Origin: Firmicutes bacterium UBA6806
Lineage (GTDB): Bacteria; Bacillota; Clostridia; Peptostreptococcales; Acidaminobacteraceae
DNA: 64,000 nt
Direction of reading: 5' to 3'
Assembly (NCBI GenBank): GCA_002452745.1
Contig: DKFC01000043.1
Span: forward strand, 1 to 64,000
Shown here: positions 1 to 8,409 of the stretch, piece by piece
Numbering within the stretch: position 1 is the stretch's first letter
Layout of the letters: every line of letters begins with the position of its first letter
Notes under the pieces: generated by a model
Databases searched by the model: none
Told to the model about the DNA's origin: nothing
What the model saw: the letters and a program-made list of their open reading frames with translations, nothing else
Made by a program: the position numbers and the translations under genes

Positions 1-304
1 TTATGTGAAATTCTGTTTTAACCCAACTCTGCCCTTTATCGCTAGTATAAGGCGTTTCTTTTACTTGCGTCATGGGCATGTAAATGGTCAAGTTTTCGCC
101 ACTCTTAACGGGTGCAGTGAGCTTTACGCCTACTGTTCTATACGCTACTCCATTTGTAGACATTGGGACGTCGGTTATCATGATGAAAGCGTTGTAATTC
201 CTATAGTAATCTAAAAATTCATCTTCAATTTCAGCCACTGCAATCCCATAAAAGGATTGAAGGAGTAATGAAGCTATCAAGACAATACTAATAATCCTTT
301 TCAT
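1..304 (-). CDS. Exported protein of unknown function, 3' end cut by window edge
   Basis: An open frame starts at the ATG at 304-302 and stays open to the left edge, giving at least 101 residues. An AAGGAG ribosome site lies at the right distance and overlaps the TAA of the upstream SLH gene. The first ~24 residues are a signal peptide: MKR, then a hydrophobic stretch (IISIVLIASLLL), then an AVA-type cleavage site before Glu25. The mature part is polar (EDEFLDYYRNYNAF onward) and I do not recognise a family. It sits 9 bp downstream of the SLH-domain gene on the same strand, so the two probably form an operon of cell-surface or secreted proteins. That it is a real secreted protein is well supported; its function is unknown. 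Confidence 0.75.
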   Translation of the reverse strand, partial: MKRIISIVLIASLLLQSFYGIAVAEIEDEFLDYYRNYNAFIMITDVPMSTNGVAYRTVGVKLTAPVKSGENLTIYMPMTQVKETPYTSDKGQSWVKTEFHI

Positions 305-313
305 AAAGTCTCC

Positions 314-1657
314 TTAATTTAAGGGTTCTAGTGGAATAAAATCACTCAAGTAAATTTGTCCACCTAATGTAACATCAGCACTAGTCCATTCAACATCTGA
401 CTGTCCCATGTATTGAGAAGTCTTCACTTCAAAATCGACATAATACCACTGATTTACTTTTAAAGATACATCTTCAACAATTGCTTCTTGACTTGGTAAA
501 TGAAAAATAAAATAAAGACGGCCTCTTGTTCTATTTTTATTATCAGAACTTAGATAAAACAAAGATTTATCTGTCACAAAATAACTTTCCATAGAAACAG
601 TTTTGTTGGATATCCAAGTTAGTCTATTATTGATCCATTCATCTATCTTATGGGAGCTAACTTTGTAGTATTTTAAATCCTTTTCGTAAGTTGCAAGATC
701 TTCATATGAGAAGTTGTAAAGCACGTTCACACCGTTGGCAGCTGTATCATAATATTCATCAACGGCCTCTTTTTTCTTTTCATAGGTTTGGTAGTAGGGT
801 GATTTCCACTCTGAATTGATATAGCCTTCGTAATCGTAATAGTCCCTAAGCCAATTTGAAAAAAGGTTACGTGTATGCTTTTGAAGCTCTGCAAAATCAG
901 TTTCTTCATTGATAACAGGCTTTCCATCAACAAAAGGTACAACTCTTGGTGTTGAACTCAATTTTGGATATCTGGATTCAGCAAATGGAGCTAGGCCATT
1001 ACAAACATCTTCTGGATTCGCTCTTTTCTCCTTATCCATAACCCTTTCAATCACGACACATGCACCGCCACGGTTAAAGGTTTGGCTTGGGTAGAAATAA
1101 TTTTGATTGCCTGTCAGTACGCCTTTTTGAAGCATAGAATAAACAGCATCACGGTATTTAGTACTTATGCTCTCATGGTCAAAGATAACTTGATCTAAGA
1201 TTGGCGTATAGCATTGATCGTAAGTAAACCCTTCCTTTTGACTGAGTGTGTTGTAAAGGATATAGGCCGTTTCTTCTCTTGTAAGTTCTTTGTTTGAAAG
1301 TGCAAATTCATCATTTTGTTTAATGATGCCTTTTTCAATAGCCAGTTTGATGATTGGCGTATCCCATGATTCGCCAACTTGCGGTGCAGTCGGTGTCTCT
1401 CCGATTGCTTTGAGGATTAGTGATAAAAATTCTGAACTGCTAATTGCCTTATCAGGCTTAAACGTCCCATCAGGATATCCCGATATTACCCCTTGATTTA
1501 CAAGAGATGTTACAAAAGACTCTGACCAGTGACCACTTATATCGGTTGGTAGTGAAGCTGCAAATGAAGCATTTGAAATAACTGCTGATTGAGCTAAAAT
1601 AGAAAGGCCTAAAACACCTGTTGTAATTGTCTTTGTTATCATTTTTGTTCTTTTCAT
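314..1657 (-). CDS. S-layer homology (SLH) domain surface protein
   Basis: This 447-residue exported protein has an N-terminal signal peptide (MKRTKMITKTITTG, hydrophobic core, cleavage near ASFAA-S). Three SLH repeats follow. The first is around residues 37-90 (ISGHW...GVISGYPDGTFKPD), the second around 95-145, and the third around 165-215 (YRDAVYSMLQKGVLTG). SLH triplets anchor proteins to pyruvylated secondary cell-wall polymers in Firmicutes, so the protein should be attached to the outer wall. Residues ~225-447 are rich in Tyr, Trp and Asp and match no family I recognise; they probably form the displayed functional region. The start has a strong AAAGGAG site upstream. A smaller exported protein is encoded 9 bp downstream. 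The upstream side is a tandem-repeat array. Confidence 0.9.
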   Translation of the reverse strand: MKRTKMITKTITTGVLGLSILAQSAVISNASFAASLPTDISGHWSESFVTSLVNQGVISGYPDGTFKPDKAISSSEFLSLILKAIGETPTAPQVGESWDTPIIKLAIEKGIIKQNDEFALSNKELTREETAYILYNTLSQKEGFTYDQCYTPILDQVIFDHESISTKYRDAVYSMLQKGVLTGNQNYFYPSQTFNRGGACVVIERVMDKEKRANPEDVCNGLAPFAESRYPKLSSTPRVVPFVDGKPVINEETDFAELQKHTRNLFSNWLRDYYDYEGYINSEWKSPYYQTYEKKKEAVDEYYDTAANGVNVLYNFSYEDLATYEKDLKYYKVSSHKIDEWINNRLTWISNKTVSMESYFVTDKSLFYLSSDNKNRTRGRLYFIFHLPSQEAIVEDVSLKVNQWYYVDFEVKTSQYMGQSDVEWTSADVTLGGQIYLSDFIPLEPLN

Positions 1658-1710
1658 CGTATTCTTCTCCTTTAAGTGTATGTATTATTGTTTTTTTAAA
1701 AAAGGGTACA

Positions 1711-2180
1711 GTGGGAAAGCAATTTCAGCACAAACACCACACCCATTCCCACAGAACTATATCCTTTACATAGATTACTCCACAGCGCCAGCGAGGACTG
1801 AGAACTGATTAGTAGAATAATGAGTGCTGTGGAAAAGCAATTTCACCACAAACACCCCCCCTTCCCACAGAGCTATATCCTTTATATAGGTTACTCCACA
1901 GCGTCAGCGAGGACTGGGAACTGATTAGTAGAATAATAAGTGCTGTGGGAAAGCAATTTCACCACAAACACCATACCCAGTCCCACAGAGCTATATCCTT
2001 TATATAGGTTACTCCACAGTGTCAGCGAGGACTGGGAACTGATTAGTAGAATAATGAGTGCTGTGGAAAAGCAATTTCACCACAAACACCCCCCCTTCCC
2101 ACAGAACTATATCCTTTATATAGGTTACTCCACAGTGTCAGCGAGGACTGGGAACCGAAGTAAAGGATATAGCTCTGTGC
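1711..2180. repeat. Tandem array of ~117-bp direct repeats with inverted tail
   Basis: Four copies of a 116-118 bp unit begin at about 1711, 1829, 1945 and 2063, the last being incomplete. Each unit holds the blocks GTGGRAAAGCAATTTCA, CCCACAGARCTATATCC and CAGCGAGGACTG. Each has small dyads: CTATAT-CCTTT-ATATAG, and TGTGG pairing with CCACA. After the last unit, 2161-2179 is a perfect inverted copy of the CACAGAGCTATATCCTTTA block of units 2 and 3. Short reading frames across the array only reflect the repeat. It fills most of the ~700-bp gap between the SLH gene and the groEL terminator. It may be a REP-like intergenic repeat or a protein-binding array. Confidence 0.9.
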
Positions 2181-2257
2181 CCAATGCCCTCTAAGTATAT
2201 CATAGCCTTTTAGGAATCATCAACTCAATTATGGTTTTTTTTTACATTTGATTTCCA

Positions 2258-2318
2258 TAAAAAAACACCTCCATCAAAACGAGTATTCAAAGAAACTCAT
2301 TTCAACGAAGGTGTTTTC
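2258..2318 (-). terminator. Rho-independent terminator of groESL
   Basis: On the minus strand AAAACACCTTCGTTGAAATGAG pairs imperfectly with the CTCGTTTTGATGGAGGTGTTTT side and is followed by a T-run. It lies ~45 bp after the groEL stop codon. Confidence 0.85.
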
Positions 2319-2359
2319 ATTAAATTAATCTGTCACAATCCGCTCAGACGCTATGGAGA

Positions 2360-3991
2360 CTACATCATTCCCGGCATTCCGCCGCCCATACCTGCCATGC
2401 CAGCCATATCATTTTCTTCTTTGATGTCCACAACACCTGCTTCAGTTGTCAAGAACATCGCAGAAATAGAAGCAGCATTTTGAAGTGCTGATCTGGTCAC
2501 CTTAGTAGGGTCAACAATACCAGCTTTCACCATGTTGACATATTCACCTTTGAGGGCATCAAAGCCGATACCAGCCTCTGCTGATTTTACTTTTTCAACG
2601 ACAACTGATCCTTCAAGACCCGCATTGAAAGCAATTTGTCTTACAGGCTCTTCAAGAGCTCTTGCGATAATTAAAGCACCTGTCTTCTCATCGCCCACTA
2701 ATTCTTCTGCATGTGCCAATACTTTTGCTATTGCTGTAATCAAAGCAGTTCCACCACCAGGAACAATCCCCTCTTCAACGGCGGCTCTTGTTGCATTTAA
2801 AGCATCTTCAATTCTGAGCTTTTTCTCTTTCATTTCGACTTCAGTTGCCGCACCCACTTGGATAACCGCAACACCACCAGCCAATTTTGCGAGGCGCTCT
2901 TGAAGTTTTTCTCTATCGAACTCAGAAGTTGTCTCTTCTAGTTGAGTTTTAATTTGTCCTACACGCTCATTAATCAAGGTTTTATTGCCAAGACCGTCAA
3001 TAATTGTTGTATTGTCTCTATCAATCTTAACGGATTTAGCACGTCCCAACATATCCATAGTCGTTGTTTTCAGTTCATATCCAAGTTCGTCAGAAACAAC
3101 CACACCACCTGTGAGAACTGCGATGTCTTGAAGCATTGCCTTTCTTCTATCACCAAATCCCGGTGCTTTAACTGCAACACAGTCAAAAGTACCTCTCAAT
3201 TTGTTGACGATTAAAGTAGTCAGTGCTTCTCCTTCAATATCCTCTGCGATGATTAAAAGTTTGCCGCCACTTTGTACAATTTGTTCAAGGACAGGCAGAA
3301 TTTCTTGGATATTTGCAATTTTCTTATCTGTAATCAAAATATATGGATTTTCAATATTTGCAACCATTTTTTCTGGGTCAGTTACCATGTAGTGAGAAAC
3401 ATATCCTCTGTCAAATTGCATCCCTTCAACCACTTCCAGTTGAGTGCTATTTGTCTTTGATTCCTCAACTGTGATAACACCGTCTTTGCCAACTTTTTCC
3501 ATTGCCTCTGAGATAAGTGCGCCAATAGTTTTATCTGCTGCTGAAATAGAGGCAACATCTTCAATATCTTTTTTATTTTCAATTAAAATGCTCTCATTTT
3601 TAATAACTTCAACGGCTTCTTTGACCGCACTTTCAATCCCCGATTTTAAAATCATTGGGTTTGCCCCTGCTGCGACATTTTTAAGACCTTCACGAATAAT
3701 CGCCTGTGCCAAAAGCGTTGCCGTTGTCGTACCATCACCAGCAACGTCATTTGTCTTAGTGGCAACTTCTTTAACAAGTTGAGCGCCCATATTTTCATAT
3801 GGATCTTCCAATTCAATTTCTCTGGCAATGGTCACACCGTCATTTGTAATTAGCGGCGAGCCAAATTTTTTATCTAAAATAACATTTCGTCCCTTAGGTC
3901 CCAAAGTCACTTTTACTGTATTTGCAAGTTTATCAACGCCTGATTCCAGTTTTTTTCTTACGTCTTCACCAAATTTGATTTCTTTTGCCAT
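2360..3991 (-). CDS. groL: Chaperonin GroEL (Hsp60)
   Basis: GroEL is the ATP-dependent 14-mer cytoplasmic folding cage that works with the GroES lid. The 543-residue product matches the usual length. It begins MAKEIKFGEDVRKKL and carries the ATP-binding signatures TLGPKGRNVILDKKFGSP and VAGDGTTTATLLAQAI, including the catalytic Asp of GDGTTT. The C-terminus is the typical Gly-Gly-Met-rich tail (AGMGGGMPGMM). It lies 13 bp downstream of groES on the same strand. The operon promoter has a CIRCE operator, so expression is presumably controlled by HrcA. A strong terminator follows. Nothing unusual is seen in the protein. Confidence 0.99.
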   Translation of the reverse strand: MAKEIKFGEDVRKKLESGVDKLANTVKVTLGPKGRNVILDKKFGSPLITNDGVTIAREIELEDPYENMGAQLVKEVATKTNDVAGDGTTTATLLAQAIIREGLKNVAAGANPMILKSGIESAVKEAVEVIKNESILIENKKDIEDVASISAADKTIGALISEAMEKVGKDGVITVEESKTNSTQLEVVEGMQFDRGYVSHYMVTDPEKMVANIENPYILITDKKIANIQEILPVLEQIVQSGGKLLIIAEDIEGEALTTLIVNKLRGTFDCVAVKAPGFGDRRKAMLQDIAVLTGGVVVSDELGYELKTTTMDMLGRAKSVKIDRDNTTIIDGLGNKTLINERVGQIKTQLEETTSEFDREKLQERLAKLAGGVAVIQVGAATEVEMKEKKLRIEDALNATRAAVEEGIVPGGGTALITAIAKVLAHAEELVGDEKTGALIIARALEEPVRQIAFNAGLEGSVVVEKVKSAEAGIGFDALKGEYVNMVKAGIVDPTKVTRSALQNAASISAMFLTTEAGVVDIKEENDMAGMAGMGGGMPGMM

Positions 3992-4004
3992 GATTTAATC
4001 CCTC

Positions 4005-4262
4005 CTATTCAACAATTGCTAAAATATCTGCAAGTTCACAAATAGTTAATTCTTCTTGATCTACTTTAATTTCAGTTCCAACATATTTTTTGAAGACCAC
4101 TTTGTCTCCTGCTTTTAACTCTTCAACTTCACTGCCCACAGCCACAACTTCAGCCATCTGCGGTTTCTCTTTTGCTTGAGATGGTAATACAATTCCGCTT
4201 GCCGTTTTTTCTTCGGCTTCCAATTTTCTAATAATCACTCTTTTTCCTAACGGTTTTAACAT
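4005..4262 (-). CDS. groS: Co-chaperonin GroES (Hsp10)
   Basis: GroES forms the heptameric lid of GroEL. The product has the MLKPLGKRVIIRKLEAEEKTASGIVLP start, including the mobile loop that contacts GroEL, then VVAVGSE, AGDKVVFKKYVGTEIK and the C-terminal ELADILAIVE strand. At 85 residues it is about ten shorter than the common 94-97. The missing residues fall in the roof-hairpin region between VAVGSE and LKAGD. It is the first gene of the groESL operon, with a long (~120 nt) leader behind a CIRCE-controlled promoter. Confidence 0.97.
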   Translation of the reverse strand: MLKPLGKRVIIRKLEAEEKTASGIVLPSQAKEKPQMAEVVAVGSEVEELKAGDKVVFKKYVGTEIKVDQEELTICELADILAIVE

Positions 4263-4330
4263 TTAACTTTACCTCCTCTAAACAGTTCTATTTGCTTCCT
4301 ATCATACAGACTGTCCGCCATTGGCGGCTC

Positions 4331-4354
4331 CTGATGAAGAGACTTCTTCACCAG
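4331..4354 (-). other. Hairpin in groESL leader RNA
   Basis: CTGGTGAAGA pairs with TCTTCATCAG around a 4-nt loop in the predicted 5' untranslated region of groES. A second dyad, CCGCCA/TGGCGG, lies beside it at 4317-4329. They could stabilise the message; no function can be assigned. Confidence 0.5.
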
Positions 4355-4390
4355 TCAGTTTATCGACTTGTTCTTTTAGAACACACCCTT

Positions 4391-4419
4391 ATCATAATAC
4401 ATGAAAAACAAAAAATCAA
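4391..4419 (-). promoter_or_regulatory. groESL promoter (sigma-A type)
   Basis: On the minus strand, -35 TTGATT (4414-4419) and -10 TATGAT (4391-4396) are separated by exactly 17 bp. The CIRCE operator is immediately upstream. Confidence 0.7.
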
Positions 4420-4425
4420 GTACTT

Positions 4426-4452
4426 TTAGCACTCATTTTAACAGAGTGCTAA
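4426..4452. promoter_or_regulatory. CIRCE operator (HrcA binding site)
   Basis: This is a perfect match to the CIRCE consensus: TTAGCACTC, 9-bp spacer, GAGTGCTAA. The dyad extends outward through AATCAAGT / ACTTGATT on the two sides. HrcA represses groESL through this element in Firmicutes. It lies just upstream of the predicted -35 rather than over the start site. hrcA itself is not in the window. Confidence 0.97.
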
Positions 4453-4533
4453 TAACTTGATTTTCAAAATACCTTCATTAAAAACAAGGTTATAAACATT
4501 CTTAAAAGGTACTGCTTTTTTCTTCTGAATCCT

Positions 4534-5760
4534 TCAAGCCTCATTCATCATCTTAGATGCAAGTAAGACAGAGTCCAAATAGAGTTGATTGACAACTGCG
4601 TATTCCACACCATAATCACTTGAAAGGTCTATAATCATATCCCAGTTTCCCTTTTCATAATATTTCAGCAGTTTCAGCAAATCGTGAAATGGATTTCGTA
4701 CACCCATCAGAGCGCTTTTCATATCGTCTTTAAGAGGCAACTGTTCCAAAATCTCAAATAAAGACCTCTCCACAATGGCGTCTATCAGCGAAAAAAGTCC
4801 CAACAGAAACGCTTCTGTATCTCTATCGGCAAGTCCAAAATACTTAGAAGCCTGCTCGGCAAATAGCGCGCGGATAAGTGAAACTTTAATAATCTCATCG
4901 GGTTTATCCGAACTGACATCTCTCAGCATAATAAGCGTCACCCATTTTCGAATCTCATTGAGTCCAAGCAGCGTCAATGCATGGTTGATACTGGTGATTT
5001 CGCTATTGGTATAGAATGCAGGTGAATTAATCAATCTGAGTAATTTATAAGTCAAAGACATGTCATTCTTGACAATTCTAGAAAGACGTTCAAAACTCGG
5101 CTCCTCAGTAACAGTTTCCTTTAGTATCTCCATGTAATTGTACGTAGAAACATTGATTCCCTTACTTCTACATACGACGGGTTTTTCAAAGAAGAATCCT
5201 TGAAAGAGCTCATATCCAAAGTTCACGGCTTCTTCAAAATCTCGATGTGTTTCCACTTTTTCAGCCAGCAGTCGTATGCCCTTTGCCCTATACTTTTCCG
5301 CAACGTGTTTTCGTTCTTCAGTTCCAAGTACTAAAAAATCCACTTTCACTATATCGACAAAAGAGATAATTTGATCAAATCGATCACTATCGACAAAATC
5401 ATCTAGTGCAATAACATAACCTCTGGATTTAAACAGTTTAATTTTTTCCTCTAAACGCTCGTCAACTTCCACGGTTTCCAAAAGCTCTATCACAAGATTT
5501 TCTGGTGGAATCATCAATGGCAAATCTTCGAGAAGCAAATTCTTGGTAAAATTTATGAAGGCTTTTCTACCTTGGGTCAATCCCTCTATTCCAAAATTTA
5601 TAAGTGCATCAGAAACAACCGTTGTCGTCGCCGTATCTCCGTCACAGGATTCATCATAGACATTTTTCATCCCTTGTCTATAAAGAATTTCATAAGCCAC
5701 TACCCGTTTATTGATATTAAATATCGGCTGTCTCGCCAGAAAAACATCCATCATCTTCAT
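4534..5760 (-). CDS. EAL-HDOD signalling protein (YuxH/CdgJ type)
   Basis: The 408-residue cytoplasmic protein has an N-terminal EAL-like domain (residues ~5-200: FLARQPIFNINKRVVAYEILYR, ENLVIELLE, VIALDDFV, AEKVET) and a C-terminal HDOD domain (~205-390). The EAL motif reads EIL and DDFG is DDFV, so key c-di-GMP phosphodiesterase positions are altered. In this family the EAL part is usually not catalytic, and the proteins act as regulators of motility or surface behaviour. Its start overlaps the last 4 bp of the upstream glycosylase gene (ATGA), indicating translational coupling. The family is confident; the target process is unknown. Confidence 0.88.
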   Translation of the reverse strand: MKMMDVFLARQPIFNINKRVVAYEILYRQGMKNVYDESCDGDTATTTVVSDALINFGIEGLTQGRKAFINFTKNLLLEDLPLMIPPENLVIELLETVEVDERLEEKIKLFKSRGYVIALDDFVDSDRFDQIISFVDIVKVDFLVLGTEERKHVAEKYRAKGIRLLAEKVETHRDFEEAVNFGYELFQGFFFEKPVVCRSKGINVSTYNYMEILKETVTEEPSFERLSRIVKNDMSLTYKLLRLINSPAFYTNSEITSINHALTLLGLNEIRKWVTLIMLRDVSSDKPDEIIKVSLIRALFAEQASKYFGLADRDTEAFLLGLFSLIDAIVERSLFEILEQLPLKDDMKSALMGVRNPFHDLLKLLKYYEKGNWDMIIDLSSDYGVEYAVVNQLYLDSVLLASKMMNEA

Positions 5761-6599
5761 GACTTTCCACCTCTATTTTGTCTCATATAATAGAAGAGTA
5801 GCTGTTGAGCATATCCTGAATACTGCGTAAAATATGACTTTGCAAACGTCGCATAGGCTTTGGGATGATCCTCAACCCCATACAGTTCTCTGAGCATCCG
5901 CTTCATCCAAGTGTCTATTGGAAATGCCTCTCTGTGGTCCAAACTAAATAGTAAGACGCAATTCGCCACTTTTTCTCCGACACCATAAAATGTTTCAAGT
6001 TCTTGCCTTGCCGTTTCAAAGGACATTGATTTCAGCTCTTCTAGATTAAAGGACGTCTCAACAATGCGCTTGCATGTATTTAAAACGCCTTTGTTTCTGT
6101 AGCCTATTCCCTTCACCGACAGTGATTCCAAGGTCTCATTCGCCAACACTTCAGCAACTGGAAATGAATAGTAATCCCTGCCTTCAATCGTGCCGAGGTA
6201 ATCACCAAATCGCTCAGATAATTCTGTAACGGCCATCTTTATCTTTGGAATGTTATTATTGGCAGAAATGATAAACGACATCAGTGTTTCAAAGGGATCT
6301 TGCCTTAAAAGCCTCATTCCGTGGTAAAGGGATACCGCTTCTTTTAAATGAGCGTCTTTCTGGCTCAACACCTCATCCATTTTTAAATAATCCGTCTCAC
6401 AATCAAAATATCGTTCCAACACCCCTTGAACTTTACCGTCGTTCAGCACAGAAACAACATAGTCTGCACCTTTGGGCTGAACAGACACAATCCAATTTTC
6501 AACAACCCCTATATAGCCCTCTTTGTGACGTTCCCATCTAAAACATTGTCCACATTCAAATGTGGCAATTGGATTGAACTCAAATCCCTTTAGGATCAT
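5757..6599 (-). CDS. ogg: 8-oxoguanine DNA glycosylase/AP lyase (OGG1 type)
   Basis: This base-excision repair enzyme removes 8-oxoguanine from DNA. The 280-residue product has the N-terminal GQCFRW motif of the OGG fold. It also has the helix-hairpin-helix with catalytic residues, FYGVGEKVANCVLLFSLD followed by AFPIDTWM. Lys210 and Asp229 correspond in identity and 19-residue spacing to the catalytic Lys and Asp of OGG1. Another HhH-like segment (SVKGIGYRNKG) lies around 161-171. The ATG has a strong AGGAGG site. The gene overlaps the downstream EAL-HDOD gene by 4 bp. A plausible promoter lies at 6692-6720. Confidence 0.93.
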   Translation of the reverse strand: MILKGFEFNPIATFECGQCFRWERHKEGYIGVVENWIVSVQPKGADYVVSVLNDGKVQGVLERYFDCETDYLKMDEVLSQKDAHLKEAVSLYHGMRLLRQDPFETLMSFIISANNNIPKIKMAVTELSERFGDYLGTIEGRDYYSFPVAEVLANETLESLSVKGIGYRNKGVLNTCKRIVETSFNLEELKSMSFETARQELETFYGVGEKVANCVLLFSLDHREAFPIDTWMKRMLRELYGVEDHPKAYATFAKSYFTQYSGYAQQLLFYYMRQNRGGKS

Positions 6600-6691
6600 G
6601 ACGCCTCCTGCTACCCTTACTTTGAATCTTTTTATCTATAGATGCATTTTTGTAAATTAAACTAGAACATATACGGCTAATTGCCAACTCC

Positions 6692-6720
6692 ATTATATCT
6701 TAAATAGACTAAAATAGCCA
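6692..6720 (-). promoter_or_regulatory. Possible promoter of ogg, flanked by a GCCAAC/GTTGGC dyad
   Basis: On the minus strand -10 TATAAT (6692-6697) is 17 bp from a weak -35 TGGCTA (6715-6720). An inverted repeat, GCCAAC (6683-6688) and GTTGGC (6728-6733), brackets it. Confidence 0.45.
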
Positions 6721-6731
6721 CCGGGTCGTTG

Positions 6732-6763
6732 GCCTCAATCCTCTGATATCATGAGGCTTTTTT
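6732..6763 (+). terminator. Orphan plus-strand terminator-like hairpin
   Basis: GCCTCA pairs with TGAGGC and is followed directly by six T on the plus strand. No plus-strand gene precedes it, so it may end a small RNA or simply be chance. The rest of 6600-6917 holds no supportable gene. Confidence 0.4.
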
Positions 6764-6831
6764 CCCAGTAAGCCCCGCTGTCAGCACTTTATTCTTTCGG
6801 TTTCTAAAGCCTCTTTCCATCAATGCCATTT

Positions 6832-6879
6832 AAAAAAATCCAGCTGTTCAAGATATACATGTCCTTGAAAGCCGGATTT
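6832..6879 (-). terminator. Terminator of the amidohydrolase gene
   Basis: On the minus strand AAATCCGGCTTTCAAGG pairs with the TTGAACAGCTGGATTT side (imperfect) and runs into T7, ~40 bp after the stop codon. Confidence 0.8.
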
Positions 6880-6917
6880 GTCTGTCCTTATATGCTATAC
6901 GTCAATTCCAAATGTCT

Positions 6918-8279
6918 TTAAACAAACCGCCGGATGGTCTTTCTAGCCTCTTCAAACATCTCATTTTCCGAATGTCTTATGAGATTGCTGTTTCTTAGAA
7001 GCATGTCTCCATTTATGAATACATGTCTTACATCACGATTGGAAGCGTTGTATACAATTTGTGCATAGACGTTTTTCTCAGTGAATGGAACCAGCATGGA
7101 CTCGAGCCTTGTCACATCCAGAGTGACAATGTCCGCTTTTTTCCCTACTTCGAGGCTCCCAATTTCCCTTTCTTTTCCAAGTGCTTCTGCCGCCTTTATC
7201 GTTGCCATTTCGAAAACGCTCTTGGCGTCCATAATGGTTGAATCCAGTTGATTTCCCTTGTGGATCAGTGCTGCCAAACGCATTTCCATGAACATATTCA
7301 GTTCGTTATTGCATGGACTTCCATCAGCTCCCAGTGTCACTTTTGCCCCCATTTCCTTTAGATTTTGAATCGGTGCAAACCCCGAAGCAAGTTTCATATT
7401 TGAGGTGGGGCAGTGAGAGATAATCGTTTCCGTCTCTGCAAGAAACTTCATTTCAACTTCTGAGAGGTGAACACAATGAGCTAGAATTGTGCGGCTTCCT
7501 AAAAAACCGATTTTGTTGAGGTACTCGATGTTTTCCATCCCCGTTCTGTCTCTGACAATCTGAATTTCTCCCCGGTTCTCAGAGGCATGTGTGTGAAGCC
7601 TGACATCATATTCTCTTGAAAGTGCCACACATGCTTTCAGAAGTGCCTCAGAGCACGAAACCACAAAACGTGGTGCCAACGCATACTCAATCAGTCCACT
7701 GTTGGTATGATGCCATTTTTTTATAAGTGCTGTACTTTCAGAAATAGAGTCCTTCATCGTCTCCATTAGCCCCTTTGGAACCCCTTCATTATAGTCCATC
7801 ATGCACTTTCCACTAATAGCTCTTATCCCCATCTCTCGAATCGCTTCGAAGCTGGCATTGGTGTGGTGAACGGTCTCCATATTGACAATTGTCGTGGTTC
7901 CGCCACGTATCAGCTCACCAATTCCAATCATAGAAGAAATATAGTTTGATGCCTCATCATGTGCTGCTTCTGAAGGCCAGATTTTCGTCTGTAGCCAGTC
8001 CATCAGCTGCAAATCATCTCCCATTCCCTTGAACAGCGTCTGTGTCAAATGCGTATGTGTCTGAATGAGACCTGGCAGCACCATCATCCCACTGCAATCT
8101 ATCAATTCATCAACTTCACCAAAATGTCCTGCCATCTCCGTTTTTAATGCCACTGGATTGCATTTTGGGTGCTCTATAACCGCTTTTATCAAATCATCTT
8201 CTATTAAAATACTGCCTCTAAAAAAAGTTCGGTTCGCATCCATTGTCACGATCAAACCATTCCCCAGCACTCTTTTCAT
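6918..8279 (-). CDS. Amidohydrolase, MTA/S-adenosylhomocysteine deaminase-like
   Basis: This 453-residue member of the ATZ/TRZ-type amidohydrolase superfamily is a metal-dependent deaminase or dechlorinase TIM barrel. Metal ligands are visible: HTH (His75, His77) in LIQTHTHLTQTLFKGMGDD, a His in LHTHASEN, a His in LAHCVHLSEVE, and Asp in LGADGSPCNN. The family includes 5-methylthioadenosine/SAH deaminase and guanine or atrazine-related deaminases. The closest overall pattern is MtaD-like, but the substrate cannot be fixed from sequence. It is a single gene with its own Shine-Dalgarno (GGAG, 8 nt) and terminator. A purine permease is encoded ~1.5 kb away, which makes a nucleoside or base substrate reasonable. 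Confidence 0.85.
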   Translation of the reverse strand: MKRVLGNGLIVTMDANRTFFRGSILIEDDLIKAVIEHPKCNPVALKTEMAGHFGEVDELIDCSGMMVLPGLIQTHTHLTQTLFKGMGDDLQLMDWLQTKIWPSEAAHDEASNYISSMIGIGELIRGGTTTIVNMETVHHTNASFEAIREMGIRAISGKCMMDYNEGVPKGLMETMKDSISESTALIKKWHHTNSGLIEYALAPRFVVSCSEALLKACVALSREYDVRLHTHASENRGEIQIVRDRTGMENIEYLNKIGFLGSRTILAHCVHLSEVEMKFLAETETIISHCPTSNMKLASGFAPIQNLKEMGAKVTLGADGSPCNNELNMFMEMRLAALIHKGNQLDSTIMDAKSVFEMATIKAAEALGKEREIGSLEVGKKADIVTLDVTRLESMLVPFTEKNVYAQIVYNASNRDVRHVFINGDMLLRNSNLIRHSENEMFEEARKTIRRFV

Positions 8280-8409
8280 CTAAATTACTCCATCTACTAT
8301 TATTTTATATTGATTTAAGCCCTGTAGTCTTAATGAGTTCCAAGCTCAAATCATCATAATAATAGTCTATAGAATAACATCACCAAGTTCATTATAAAAA
8401 ACTTCCAAT

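Noticed and set aside
1760..2130. DnaA boxes or origin iterons in the tandem array (TTACTCCACA)
   Set aside because: The strings do not match TTATNCACA in length, and dnaA/dnaN-type genes are absent.
1940..2194. 84-codon open frame in the repeat array
   Set aside because: It only translates the tandem repeat twice over, has no ribosome site and resembles no protein.
6683..6763. Possible ZTP or other riboswitch because of CCACCGGGTCGTTGGC
   Set aside because: Only a short string resembles the motif. The overall fold and a controlled downstream gene on that strand are missing.
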